Assembly: GCA_943356525.1 (NCBI GenBank)
Contig: CALRFG010000001.1
Coordinates: 139,919-174,515, forward strand
Origin: Candidatus Nomurabacteria bacterium
Lineage (GTDB): Bacteria; Patescibacteriota; Minisyncoccia; Phycocordibacterales; CAIZLB01
Length of the DNA stretch: 34,597 bases
Direction: 5' to 3'
The notes beneath the pieces were generated by a model. It saw only the letters and a program-made list of their open reading frames with translations, made no database searches and had not been told where the DNA came from. The position numbers and the translations under genes were made by a program. Every line of letters starts with the position of its first letter. Position 1 is the first letter of the stretch. This document shows positions 16,740 through 24,337 of this stretch, piece by piece.

Positions 16740-18605
16740 ATGAAAAAATACTTTTGCCTAGTCTTGATATTGTTAAATCTTTATTTGCCTATACTTATGG
16801 TTTCAAAAATAGAAGCTGCTTCGGTTAGTACGTCTTTATATACAAATATTCATTCCAGACCGTATCAACCGGAAACGGGATTAATTGCATTAAGGGCTTT
16901 AGATGGGAGTAGTATAACAACAACTGTAAATAAAATTATAAACTTTGTGCTACCTAATGGTGGAACTGCTTCCACATATTCAAATCTAAACATAGGTGAG
17001 TCAATTAAATTAAGTCAAAATGATACTTCTGCATCATGGTTTCAGGCAGGTGGATGGAGTGATTCACCTAACTCTGATGGCATATGGTATAGAACAACAT
17101 TTGGAAACGGTGGTGTGGCATATTTTAGTGAATCAAGACCAGTCGATTTTTCCAAAGTTAGTATAACAAGTGACAATCCGTCTGTTTTAGAATGTAGTCC
17201 TACTTGGGGTTGTACGGCAAAGAACCCTGGTTATGCTACTATGATTGTTAGTTTTCCTCAAGCTAATCGTAATAGTACTAATAGATTCTTAAGTGGGAAT
17301 TTTGGCTTTGGTGTGATTAATATTGGTGCGACGACTGCTGGTACAGGAGGAAATCTTACTGACATAATATCTGCTACATATTCATTTGATCCTATATATT
17401 ATGGAGTGACTGTAGCACCTAGACCAAATCAAAATGCTGTAGTAAGTTGTCTTACACCTACAAATATGTCTACAAGTGGAGGAACTTTCAATTGGAAATA
17501 CACTGATGCTGAGGGTGATGCTCAGTCAAACTATCACTTTCAATTAGCAACAGATCCTGGTTTTGCTAATATAATATATAAAACTGTTCAAGGTTGGGGA
17601 AATGGTGGCATGACAACAACAGGTGGAAGCGTTGTTATACCAAATGGTACACTCTTTCCGGGTGTAACTTATTACACAAGAATTCAATCTTATAATGGTG
17701 TAAATGGATGGGGTAATGGTTTTCAAAATTGTGCTGGAAATTTTACTACATTGACTATACCACAACCAACAGGATTTAGTGCCACTTGCGCAGATAATGG
17801 TGATAAATCGACTGTAAAATGGGTTAATCCAGTTGGATATGATAGTATATATTTTCGAGCTACAGATGTAACTGTACATCCAGATGTTACATTATCCGAT
17901 GCTTTAAAGGGAATTTGGGACAAGATTGGACTGTATCAAGAACTTTTTAAAGAAGAAGTTCAAGGTAATTCGTATACTTTTGATACAATACCTGGACATG
18001 AATATCTTTTGTGGATACACACAAAAGACAAAAATATAACTCCTCCTAATTGGAGTCCAATTCTGGTACTTCCAACACTTCTTACATGTTCCATACAAGC
18101 TGGTGTATGTGCAACTGACTTTCAAGGAAAACAGATTAAAGATACATGTGCTACAAAAGGACCTGCTACAAATATGCAAAAAACTGATACACAATACACT
18201 TGGAAATGTCCTTCAAATGACCCTATAGCTCCTGCAACCTCTTGTGCTAGAGACATAACAGATGTACCACCCCCACCTACTACACCTACTACACCACCAA
18301 CTACTACACCTACACCAGTTATATCTATCAAGAAAACTCCTTTAGTTGTTTTAGATAAAAATGGTTCATGTACCTTAGATTGGACAATAACAAGTCTACC
18401 GAATGGTGCAAGTTGTTCACTTAGTGGTTGGGGTGTTAACGGTACGGGTATTACTAGTAAAAGTATACCACTAAAAGATAAAGCTACAATATATAATCTG
18501 CAATCAAGTCAAAGGTATACAATAACTTGTTCAGGTTCACCACTTACAGCACCAATATCAGCTTCAGTTTTATGTCGAGTAAATACTGATATTAATGAAA
18601 TTTAG
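16740..18605 (+). CDS. Large secreted multi-domain protein with FN3-like and Pro/Thr-rich regions
   Basis: A 621-aa protein with an N-terminal signal peptide (hydrophobic residues ~4-22, ending near IEAAS) and no C-terminal anchor. Visible parts: an N-terminal beta-rich domain (~30-200); an FN3-like domain around residues 235-335 (TFNWKYTDAEGD, then TYYTRIQSYNG); a second FN3-like unit (~340-440). A cysteine-containing unit (~445-505) follows, with a Pro/Thr linker of PPT/TPT repeats (~506-530) and a last Cys-containing Ig-like domain. Many paired cysteines suggest disulfides. AATAAA (16730-16735) overlaps the upstream stop and lies 4 nt before the ATG. Adhesin- or attachment-like role is inference. 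Confidence 0.75.
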   Translation: MKKYFCLVLILLNLYLPILMVSKIEAASVSTSLYTNIHSRPYQPETGLIALRALDGSSITTTVNKIINFVLPNGGTASTYSNLNIGESIKLSQNDTSASWFQAGGWSDSPNSDGIWYRTTFGNGGVAYFSESRPVDFSKVSITSDNPSVLECSPTWGCTAKNPGYATMIVSFPQANRNSTNRFLSGNFGFGVINIGATTAGTGGNLTDIISATYSFDPIYYGVTVAPRPNQNAVVSCLTPTNMSTSGGTFNWKYTDAEGDAQSNYHFQLATDPGFANIIYKTVQGWGNGGMTTTGGSVVIPNGTLFPGVTYYTRIQSYNGVNGWGNGFQNCAGNFTTLTIPQPTGFSATCADNGDKSTVKWVNPVGYDSIYFRATDVTVHPDVTLSDALKGIWDKIGLYQELFKEEVQGNSYTFDTIPGHEYLLWIHTKDKNITPPNWSPILVLPTLLTCSIQAGVCATDFQGKQIKDTCATKGPATNMQKTDTQYTWKCPSNDPIAPATSCARDITDVPPPPTTPTTPPTTTPTPVISIKKTPLVVLDKNGSCTLDWTITSLPNGASCSLSGWGVNGTGITSKSIPLKDKATIYNLQSSQRYTITCSGSPLTAPISASVLCRVNTDINEI

Positions 18606-18625
18606 TTAAGAGATTAATTTAAATA

Positions 18626-18657
18626 AAAACCGTAATATTGATAATTACGGTTTTTTT
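18626..18657. terminator. Bidirectional terminator between the surface-protein operon and engB
   Basis: A perfect 11-bp stem (AAAACCGTAAT at 18626-18636, ATTACGGTTTT at 18644-18654) with a 7-nt loop and a T run on the plus strand and an equivalent A run giving U's on the minus strand. It serves the plus-strand gene ending at 18605 and engB, whose stop codon (18658-18656) overlaps the T run. Confidence 0.9.
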
Positions 18658-19234
18658 ATTTTATATTTTCAAACAGCTCATCAATACCAATTTTTTCTCG
18701 AGCTGAATATTTGATAACCTTATTACCTTCAAATGTTTTTTCTATAACATCTAGAGCCTTAAAAACTTCATTTTGTTTTAACTTGTCAAATTTGTTTGCG
18801 ATTATAACTATGTCTTTTTTATGTTCTTTTAGAAAATTATAAAAATTGATATCATCGACAGTTGGACCAACTTTTGCATCTATTATTAAAACAACTTTTC
18901 TTGGGTTTGTGTTTTCACTAATAAAATACCATTCTATGATACGGGCTATCTTATCTCTTTGTGTATGAGATCCTCGAGCAAATCCATAACCAGGTAAGTC
19001 GACCAAGTAGAACTCTTCATTTATAAGATAAAAATTGGCCTCAGCAGTAAATCCTGGAGTGGAGGACGATCGAGCAAGTTTATTTCTCCCAACCAATGTG
19101 TTTATAACAGAAGATTTACCTACGTTTGATCTACCTATAAAAGCCACTTGAGGCAATACCTCTAGAGGTAGTCCTGTATCATGTACTGCTCCTTTTAGAA
19201 ATATCGCTGATTTTATAATTTGAGGGTTTGTCAT
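18656..19234 (-). CDS. engB: GTP-binding protein EngB/YsxC
   Basis: GTPase needed for large-subunit assembly. From ATG at 19234 the product is 192 aa. G motifs: G1 GRSNVGKSS, the switch region SSTPGFT, G3 DLPGYGFA, G4 NKFDK, and G5 SAREKIG near the C-terminus. An in-frame ATG further upstream (19279) would translate the body of tRNA-Leu, so it is rejected. The chosen ATG lies only 4 nt after the tRNA 3' end: tRNA 3' processing would release an engB mRNA beginning CAAC-AUG. The GAGG upstream belongs to the tRNA acceptor stem. The gene is probably co-transcribed with tRNA-Cys and tRNA-Leu. Confidence 0.95.
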   Translation of the reverse strand: MTNPQIIKSAIFLKGAVHDTGLPLEVLPQVAFIGRSNVGKSSVINTLVGRNKLARSSSTPGFTAEANFYLINEEFYLVDLPGYGFARGSHTQRDKIARIIEWYFISENTNPRKVVLIIDAKVGPTVDDINFYNFLKEHKKDIVIIANKFDKLKQNEVFKALDVIEKTFEGNKVIKYSAREKIGIDELFENIK

Positions 19235-19238
19235 GTTG

Positions 19239-19321
19239 TGCCTCAGGCGGGACTCGAACCCGCACGACATTGCTGTCAAAAGATTTTAAGTCTTTCGTGT
19301 CTACCATTCCACCACCAAGGC
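19239..19321 (-). tRNA. tRNA-Leu (TAA)
   Basis: 83 nt on the minus strand, from the 5' acceptor arm GCCTTGG to discriminator A. Acceptor pairs with CTGAGGC; the T arm is GCGGG-TTCGAGT-CCCGC; the anticodon loop CTTAAAA gives anticodon TAA. A long variable arm fits the class II leucine type. CCA is not encoded: the bases after the discriminator are CAAC, then the engB ATG. Confidence 0.95.
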
Positions 19322-19348
19322 ATACATCGCTTTATTTCCAACAGCGTG

Positions 19349-19422
19349 AGGCGTAGGCCGGATTTGAACCGGCGAATATCAGTTTTGCAAACTGCCGCGT
19401 TAAACCACTTCGCCACTACGCC
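19349..19422 (-). tRNA. tRNA-Cys (GCA)
   Basis: 74 nt on the minus strand. Acceptor GGCGTAG/CTACGCC, T arm GCCGG-TTCAAAT-CCGGC, anticodon loop TTGCAAA with anticodon GCA, and the discriminator U typical of tRNA-Cys. CCA is not encoded. It precedes tRNA-Leu by 27 nt in what looks like one transcript with engB. Confidence 0.95.
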
Positions 19423-19431
19423 TTGTCTATA

Positions 19432-19437
19432 TTTATA
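19432..19437 (-). promoter_or_regulatory. Possible -10 box of the tRNA-Cys/tRNA-Leu/engB unit
   Basis: TATAAA on the minus strand, 9 nt before the first base of tRNA-Cys. Position is right for a tRNA promoter, but no clear -35 is visible. Confidence 0.4.
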
Positions 19438-19492
19438 ACATATTTACTTATGTATTTCCACTGAGACTTTCTTTCGTTTTTATTTAGTAAAA

Positions 19493-19501
19493 TGATATAA
19501 T
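19493..19501 (+). promoter_or_regulatory. Extended -10 promoter of the one-TM protein/pilin pair
   Basis: TGATATAAT, a TGn-extended perfect -10 (hexamer 19496-19501), ends 6 nt before the ATG at 19508. This predicts a leaderless transcript. Confidence 0.65.
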
Positions 19502-19507
19502 ACTCAC

Positions 19508-19792
19508 ATGTCAACAGAAAACAACATAACCTTCGAATCCGATAAATTCAAATACAAATCAAGGGTTATACTAGGACAAACTCAAGTACCAGGTATGACA
19601 AAGTTTTTATTGGGTAAGGGTATAGTTAAGAATGAGAGGCAGGCAATGAATATTTTATTAATAACAACGGTACTATTTCTAGGATTAAGTATATTTATTA
19701 TATATACTAATTTTTTTAAACAACCTGATATACCACAAATGTCTGATGAAGAGCGACAATTATTTTTTCCAGGATTAAAACAAACTCAATAA
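19508..19792 (+). CDS. Hypothetical single-pass membrane protein
   Basis: No family recognised. The 94-aa protein has a polar N-terminal half (about residues 1-45), one transmembrane helix (about residues 48-68, ILLITTVLFLGLSIFIIYT), and a short C-terminal tail with acidic residues (MSDEERQLFFPG). The pilin gene starts one nt after its stop, so the two are co-transcribed and perhaps translationally coupled. That linkage suggests a pilus-related role, but the sequence gives no direct proof. Confidence 0.7.
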   Translation: MSTENNITFESDKFKYKSRVILGQTQVPGMTKFLLGKGIVKNERQAMNILLITTVLFLGLSIFIIYTNFFKQPDIPQMSDEERQLFFPGLKQTQ

Positions 19793-19793
19793 T

Positions 19794-20354
19794 ATGAGAA
19801 TTCAAAATAACAAAGGATTTACTCTTATAGAGCTAATGGTAGTTATATCAATAATAGGATTACTTTCAAGTATTGTTTTAGCCTCACTTAAAGACGCGAG
19901 AGATAAGGCGAATGTTACAAAATTTAAAGCTGAGATAAAACAAATGATTAATGCTTTAGAATTATATCGAGGGGATAATGGAAAGTATCCATATGAAGGT
20001 GAGTCTTACAGTTATGCAATAAGCAATGCCAATAGTATTGAACAACTAACCTATAATGATGATTTATTTTCAAATTATTTATCAAAATATATGAAAACTT
20101 GGCCTAAAGTTCCTGCAAATTCCTATGCTCAAGCTTCAGTTGCTTGGCGGTATATTTCTAACGGAACTAATTCTAGTGTTGCAAATTTATATAGATGTAA
20201 AGGTGATTCAGCATTACCTAAATATATGATATGGATATATGCTAATAACCCATTATTATTTAATGCTTTTCCTGAGCTAAATACAATAGAACAAATTAGA
20301 GATGGATTCTTAGCTTTTCCTCCGTCACAATACAAATGCTTCTCCCTTAAATAG
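19794..20354 (+). CDS. Type IV pilin-like protein (prepilin)
   Basis: A 186-aa prepilin. The N-terminus is a class III signal: MRIQNNKG followed by FTLIELMVVISIIGLL, with cleavage expected between Gly8 and Phe9 and the Glu at +5 conserved. The hydrophobic helix continues to about residue 30. A soluble globular part follows, with KFKAEIKQMINALELYRGDNGKYP, the usual pseudopilin helix and loop. Two C-terminal region cysteines (in LYRCKGD and QYKCFSL) could form a disulfide. The prepilin peptidase at 31409-32350 would process it. Whether it is the major pilin or a minor pseudopilin cannot be told. Confidence 0.88.
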   Translation: MRIQNNKGFTLIELMVVISIIGLLSSIVLASLKDARDKANVTKFKAEIKQMINALELYRGDNGKYPYEGESYSYAISNANSIEQLTYNDDLFSNYLSKYMKTWPKVPANSYAQASVAWRYISNGTNSSVANLYRCKGDSALPKYMIWIYANNPLLFNAFPELNTIEQIRDGFLAFPPSQYKCFSLK

Positions 20355-20376
20355 TCTGAGTTTAATATTGAAAAAC

Positions 20377-20410
20377 AAAAAAGAAGATTATAACAAAAAT
20401 CTTCTTTTTT
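20377..20410. terminator. Bidirectional terminator after the pilin gene
   Basis: 12-bp stem AAAAAAGAAGAT / ATCTTCTTTTTT around a 10-nt loop, ending in a T run on both strands. It lies between the convergent pilin and rbfA genes. Confidence 0.8.
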
Positions 20411-20430
20411 AATTTTACAATAATTTAACC

Positions 20431-20769
20431 TTAAATAACCCTAAAAATCTCCTGTCTATGTTTCTCACCTCTATCTATTTCAAAAGACAGGAAAGGTAAC
20501 ATGCCTACTCTTGTCTTCTTTTTTATATCATTACGTATATCTGTCACATTTCTTGTTAAAAAGTCTATAACGGCGTTTTCTTGACTCTCAGGCAATACAG
20601 AAACACGTATCACAGTGTTATTGCTATGATCCGCTTGGACTATGGAAGTGATAGTTATAAGTGACTGTCCACCAGAATTTTTGGATATATATTCATCTAT
20701 AACTTTTCTTATCACTGATTCTGACCTACCTCGACTTACTTGTTTATCTCTTGGGTTATTGTTTTTCAT
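20431..20769 (-). CDS. rbfA: Ribosome-binding factor A
   Basis: Small KH-type factor that helps 16S 5'-end maturation and 30S assembly. 112 aa, a normal length. Matching features are the N-terminal helix RSESVIRKVIDEYISK, the strand LITITSIVQADHSNNTVIRVSVLP, and the C-terminal RNDIKKKTRVGMLPFLSFEID, which corresponds to the ..LRxxLxxxLxxRxxPxLxFxxD pattern. It follows infB by 15 nt, the classical infB-rbfA order. Confidence 0.92.
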   Translation of the reverse strand: MKNNNPRDKQVSRGRSESVIRKVIDEYISKNSGGQSLITITSIVQADHSNNTVIRVSVLPESQENAVIDFLTRNVTDIRNDIKKKTRVGMLPFLSFEIDRGEKHRQEIFRVI

Positions 20770-20784
20770 ATTTGTATTATTTTA

Positions 20785-23031
20785 TTATTTTTCTACTACA
20801 GAGAAAGCTTGTATGATGTCTCCCATAACTATCTCTATTTTAGCTTCGACCATAAGACCACACTCTGTATCTACCTCTACTGATTTTACTTGTGAACGAG
20901 CATGTTGAAGTTCAACTATCTCACCACGACCGATTTCATTTTCACGTCTCATGATCTTAACTTTGTCACCTAAGTTTATACGACCTGAAACAACCAAACC
21001 TCCAAGAACTTGTTTTGTTTTATTTGCATTGAAAATTTTAAGAACTTTAAGACTACCATGACTTTCTTCTTCAAGTATCTTTGGCGCTTTTGATCTAGCC
21101 TCATTCTCTAACCATTCTGAAAGTTTGTATATTATATCAAATGTCTCTATTTTTAGATTTAGTTGATTGGCTAAGTTTTTGGCAACATTGTCAACTTTAG
21201 TATTGTATCCAACTATTACAGAATCTTTAGACCCTTGTGCTAGTTTTACATCGTTCTCGTTTATATCTCCTGTCTCAGCTCTAACTATACGTAGCTCTAT
21301 GTTATCGAACTTTATCTTAGCTATCTCTTGCTTAACAGCATCAAGTGTTCCAACGGTATCAGTTTTTAGAACAATAGGTAATGTCCAATTATTATCAACC
21401 TCAAGACCATATAGTGCTCTGATATTTGCAGGTATTTTTGTTATAACTTTTTCTTTATTTTCAGCCTCTTTTATCTCATTTTCCAACGCTATCATTTTCT
21501 TTTGTTCTGTAGCCAATAGCTCAGCGGTATCTTTATCTTCACACATAATACATATGTCTCCAACTCGTGGTGTTTCTACCCAGCCTACAAGTCTCACAGG
21601 TTGTCCTGGTTCAAAGCTCTTTTGAGGTTTACCTTCAAAATTTTCTATAATGCGCACTGGGGATATAGCTCCACCTGAAACTATAAACGATCCTACTTTA
21701 AGTGTTCCGTTTTTAACTATCATTGTTGCATGTATTCCTCTTATCTTATCTCTACCGGACTCGATAACTATACATTCAGCAGGAACATCATAAGCTGCTT
21801 TTATATCAGCAACATCAGACATAAGTATTATCATATCAAGAAGATCATTTACACCATCACCAGTTTTTCCTGAGAAGGGTATAAAAGAAATGTCACCTCC
21901 ATAACCCTCTACAAAGATACCGTTTTCCGCCAATGATTGTTTTGTCTTTTCTATATCAGCACCTACTTTGTCCATCTTTGATACTCCTATGAAAAAGGGT
22001 ACATTGGCGTCAGTTATTGATTTTAAAGCATCAAGAGTTTGAGGTTTAACACCGTCTTCCGCTGAGACAATAAGTATAGCTATGTCAGCTGATCTAGCAC
22101 CTCTGTCTCGCATAGTAGTGAATGACTCATGTCCCGGTGTATCTAGAAATGTTATTTTTCCATCATTGTGATTTATCTCATAAGCTGACATCTTTTGTGT
22201 TATACCACCAACTTCGCGCTCAGCTGTATTTGCTTTTCTTATATAGTCCAAAAGAGTTGACTTACCATGATCAACATGACCCATGATTATAACTACAGGA
22301 TTTTTTTGTCTTATATCTAAACCATCGAGTATTTGTATAGTTTTAACAAGGTTACTTGATTTTCCACTTATACGTGTTTTAAGTGTCGGAGCTTGTTTAA
22401 CTTTTTTAACTCTAGGTCTTTTATAATACGGAACATATTCTGTTCTAGGTGCTTCTCTTGATGAATCTTTTTTTACAAATCTATTGTTTACCGCAGGTCT
22501 TGCTGTTGAGGTTGTATCTTTGCTTTTATTTATAAAAGTTTTTGCAAAAGCTATACCTCTTTCCTCTATCTTTTTCTTTTCATCTTCTTTCTTTTGTATC
22601 TCAGCTTTTTCTTCTTTTGTTATTACTTTGGATTTAAACATTGTAGGTGAATGTTTAACCTGATGTTTTTCAACTACTTCATTTTTTGTATCAGTGCTAG
22701 TATCTTCAACTTTTTTATCTTCAGTTTTTATACTTACTATCTTATTTTTATTCTCATAAAATTTAGAAGCATTTTCAAACCAACTATTTTGATCTTCGAC
22801 TTTAACATTTTTCTTATCCTCAGTTTCTTTACTCACAGCAAAGGTTCTAGAACTTGCTCTAGGTACTATAGTCACAGCTTCTTTTGTGACAGTTTTTTTA
22901 GCTCTACTTTTAGTTGTTTTTTCCTCCTCTTTCTTGTCCTCTAGTTTGTCATCACTGAAAATACTTCCGAAAGCGTTACCGAAAGCTCCTCCAAATGCGC
23001 TATCGTCGTTTTGATTTTTATCACTTATCAT
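20785..23031 (-). CDS. infB: Translation initiation factor IF-2
   Basis: GTPase that places fMet-tRNA on the 30S subunit and promotes subunit joining. 748 aa. Residues 1 to about 235 are a charged, low-complexity N-terminal region rich in Lys/Glu/Ser/Thr. The G domain has G1 GHVDHGKST (about 247-255), G3 DTPGHESF (about 298), and G4 SKMDKVG (about 353), where most IF-2 proteins have NKxD. The G5 segment PFSGKTGDG follows. Domains II, III and the fMet-binding C-terminal domain follow, ending with GDIIQAF. A -10-like TATATT lies about 9 nt before the ATG on the minus strand. IF-2's role is of extra interest because 30S initiation here appears not to use a standard anti-SD. Confidence 0.97.
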   Translation of the reverse strand: MISDKNQNDDSAFGGAFGNAFGSIFSDDKLEDKKEEEKTTKSRAKKTVTKEAVTIVPRASSRTFAVSKETEDKKNVKVEDQNSWFENASKFYENKNKIVSIKTEDKKVEDTSTDTKNEVVEKHQVKHSPTMFKSKVITKEEKAEIQKKEDEKKKIEERGIAFAKTFINKSKDTTSTARPAVNNRFVKKDSSREAPRTEYVPYYKRPRVKKVKQAPTLKTRISGKSSNLVKTIQILDGLDIRQKNPVVIIMGHVDHGKSTLLDYIRKANTAEREVGGITQKMSAYEINHNDGKITFLDTPGHESFTTMRDRGARSADIAILIVSAEDGVKPQTLDALKSITDANVPFFIGVSKMDKVGADIEKTKQSLAENGIFVEGYGGDISFIPFSGKTGDGVNDLLDMIILMSDVADIKAAYDVPAECIVIESGRDKIRGIHATMIVKNGTLKVGSFIVSGGAISPVRIIENFEGKPQKSFEPGQPVRLVGWVETPRVGDICIMCEDKDTAELLATEQKKMIALENEIKEAENKEKVITKIPANIRALYGLEVDNNWTLPIVLKTDTVGTLDAVKQEIAKIKFDNIELRIVRAETGDINENDVKLAQGSKDSVIVGYNTKVDNVAKNLANQLNLKIETFDIIYKLSEWLENEARSKAPKILEEESHGSLKVLKIFNANKTKQVLGGLVVSGRINLGDKVKIMRRENEIGRGEIVELQHARSQVKSVEVDTECGLMVEAKIEIVMGDIIQAFSVVEK

Positions 23032-23078
23032 AGTATATTAAATATACACTTTTTTAAGAAAAATACAATATTATCAAT

Positions 23079-24314
23079 ATGTTTTCACGTTTTATCAAAT
23101 TTACAAAAAAACAGCACCAATCAAAGGGTCATATGAAAAAATACTTCGATTATGCGTCTCAGACCCCAACTGACAGCAGGGTTTTGAAAGTGGTACAAAA
23201 TGCCTCAAGTAAACTATTTTACAATCCCGGAGCTTTGTATTCAAATGGAGTTATTTCGAGTAAAATCTTGAAAGATTCAAGAAATAAGATAGCAAGTGTA
23301 TTATCTGATAAGTCTTTAAATTCAGTTCATCCCAATGAGATTATTTTTACTAGTGGCGGGACAGAATCAAATAATATTGCCATACAAGGTGTGGTTGATA
23401 AATGGTATGAAAATAAAAATTACGAGTATTCAGAAAAACCACATATCATTATTTCTGAGATAGAACATCCTGCAATATACAATGTTGTTGAAAGTTTAAA
23501 AAAGCAAAACAAAATAACATTTTCAAAAATAAAAATAAATAATGACGGTTTGATTGACTTACAAAATTTAAAAGACCAACTATTGGAAAATAAAAATACC
23601 ATACTTGTATCTATTATATTGGTTAATAATGAGATAGGATCTATACAACCGATACGAGATATTGCTTCAATTGTGAGAAAAGCTCGTGGAAGCGGGTTAT
23701 ATCCATTATTGCAAAGCGATGCTTGTCAGGCTGTAAACTACCTAGCTATGCCTTTTGATAGAATGGGAGTGGACTTAGTTTCTTATGATGCCTCAAAGTT
23801 CTATGGTCCTAAAGCTATTGGTTTTTTGTATATAAAAAGAAACACTCCAATAAATCCAGTTTATTTTGGTGGGGATCAAGAGTACGGCATGAGACCTGGA
23901 ACAGAAAACTTACCTGCTATAGTTGGGATGGTAAAGGCTTTAGAAATAATTTTTCAAGAAAAAGAAAAAGAAATAAAAAGATTATATAAATTACAACAAT
24001 ATATATTTTCAAAAATAGAAAAAATGAAAAATGTCACAATAAACGGTTCGACACTTCAAGAAAAAAGAATAGTAAATAATATAAATATTTGTTTTCCAGG
24101 AAATGATTCGGAGTTTTTACTTTTCAAAATGGATAAACTCGGATATGAGGTTTCTACAGGTACGACGTGCCAAAATAAAAAAGAAGATAGCAGATCTATA
24201 TCTGTTCAAGCTTTGGGGGGAGATTGTGCAGGATCGAGTCTGAGGATAAGTTTTGGAAGATTTACAACTATGGGTCAGGTAAGGGGGCTGGTCAGTGCTA
24301 TTTCAAAGATATAG
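23079..24314 (+). CDS. Cysteine desulfurase (NifS/IscS family)
   Basis: PLP enzyme that takes sulfur from cysteine for Fe-S clusters and tRNA thiolation. 411 aa. FDYASQTPTD matches the family's YLDNAATTP start; TSGGTESNNIAI binds PLP phosphate; SEIEHPAIYN holds the PLP-stacking His; LVNNEIGSIQPI and QSDACQA follow. The PLP lysine is K240 in SYDASKFYGPKAIG, where the usual preceding His is Ser. The catalytic Cys is C364 in STGTTCQNKK, where SGSACSS-like sequence is usual. A second start at 23133 (MKKYFDYAS) would fit the family length better; the upstream one is kept because TACAAT lies 9 nt before it. No IscU-like scaffold gene is adjacent. Confidence 0.88.
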   Translation: MFSRFIKFTKKQHQSKGHMKKYFDYASQTPTDSRVLKVVQNASSKLFYNPGALYSNGVISSKILKDSRNKIASVLSDKSLNSVHPNEIIFTSGGTESNNIAIQGVVDKWYENKNYEYSEKPHIIISEIEHPAIYNVVESLKKQNKITFSKIKINNDGLIDLQNLKDQLLENKNTILVSIILVNNEIGSIQPIRDIASIVRKARGSGLYPLLQSDACQAVNYLAMPFDRMGVDLVSYDASKFYGPKAIGFLYIKRNTPINPVYFGGDQEYGMRPGTENLPAIVGMVKALEIIFQEKEKEIKRLYKLQQYIFSKIEKMKNVTINGSTLQEKRIVNNINICFPGNDSEFLLFKMDKLGYEVSTGTTCQNKKEDSRSISVQALGGDCAGSSLRISFGRFTTMGQVRGLVSAISKI

Positions 24315-24337
24315 ACAGATGTGCTAAACTTCACTTT

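Noticed and set aside
19241-19244. GAGG before engB as a Shine-Dalgarno site
   Set aside because: It is part of the tRNA-Leu acceptor stem and has no partner in this 16S tail.
24224-24337. N-terminal extension of ThrRS from 24224
   Set aside because: It overlaps the end of the desulfurase gene in another frame and has no TGS-like sequence; the start at 24338 has a -10 box at the proper distance.
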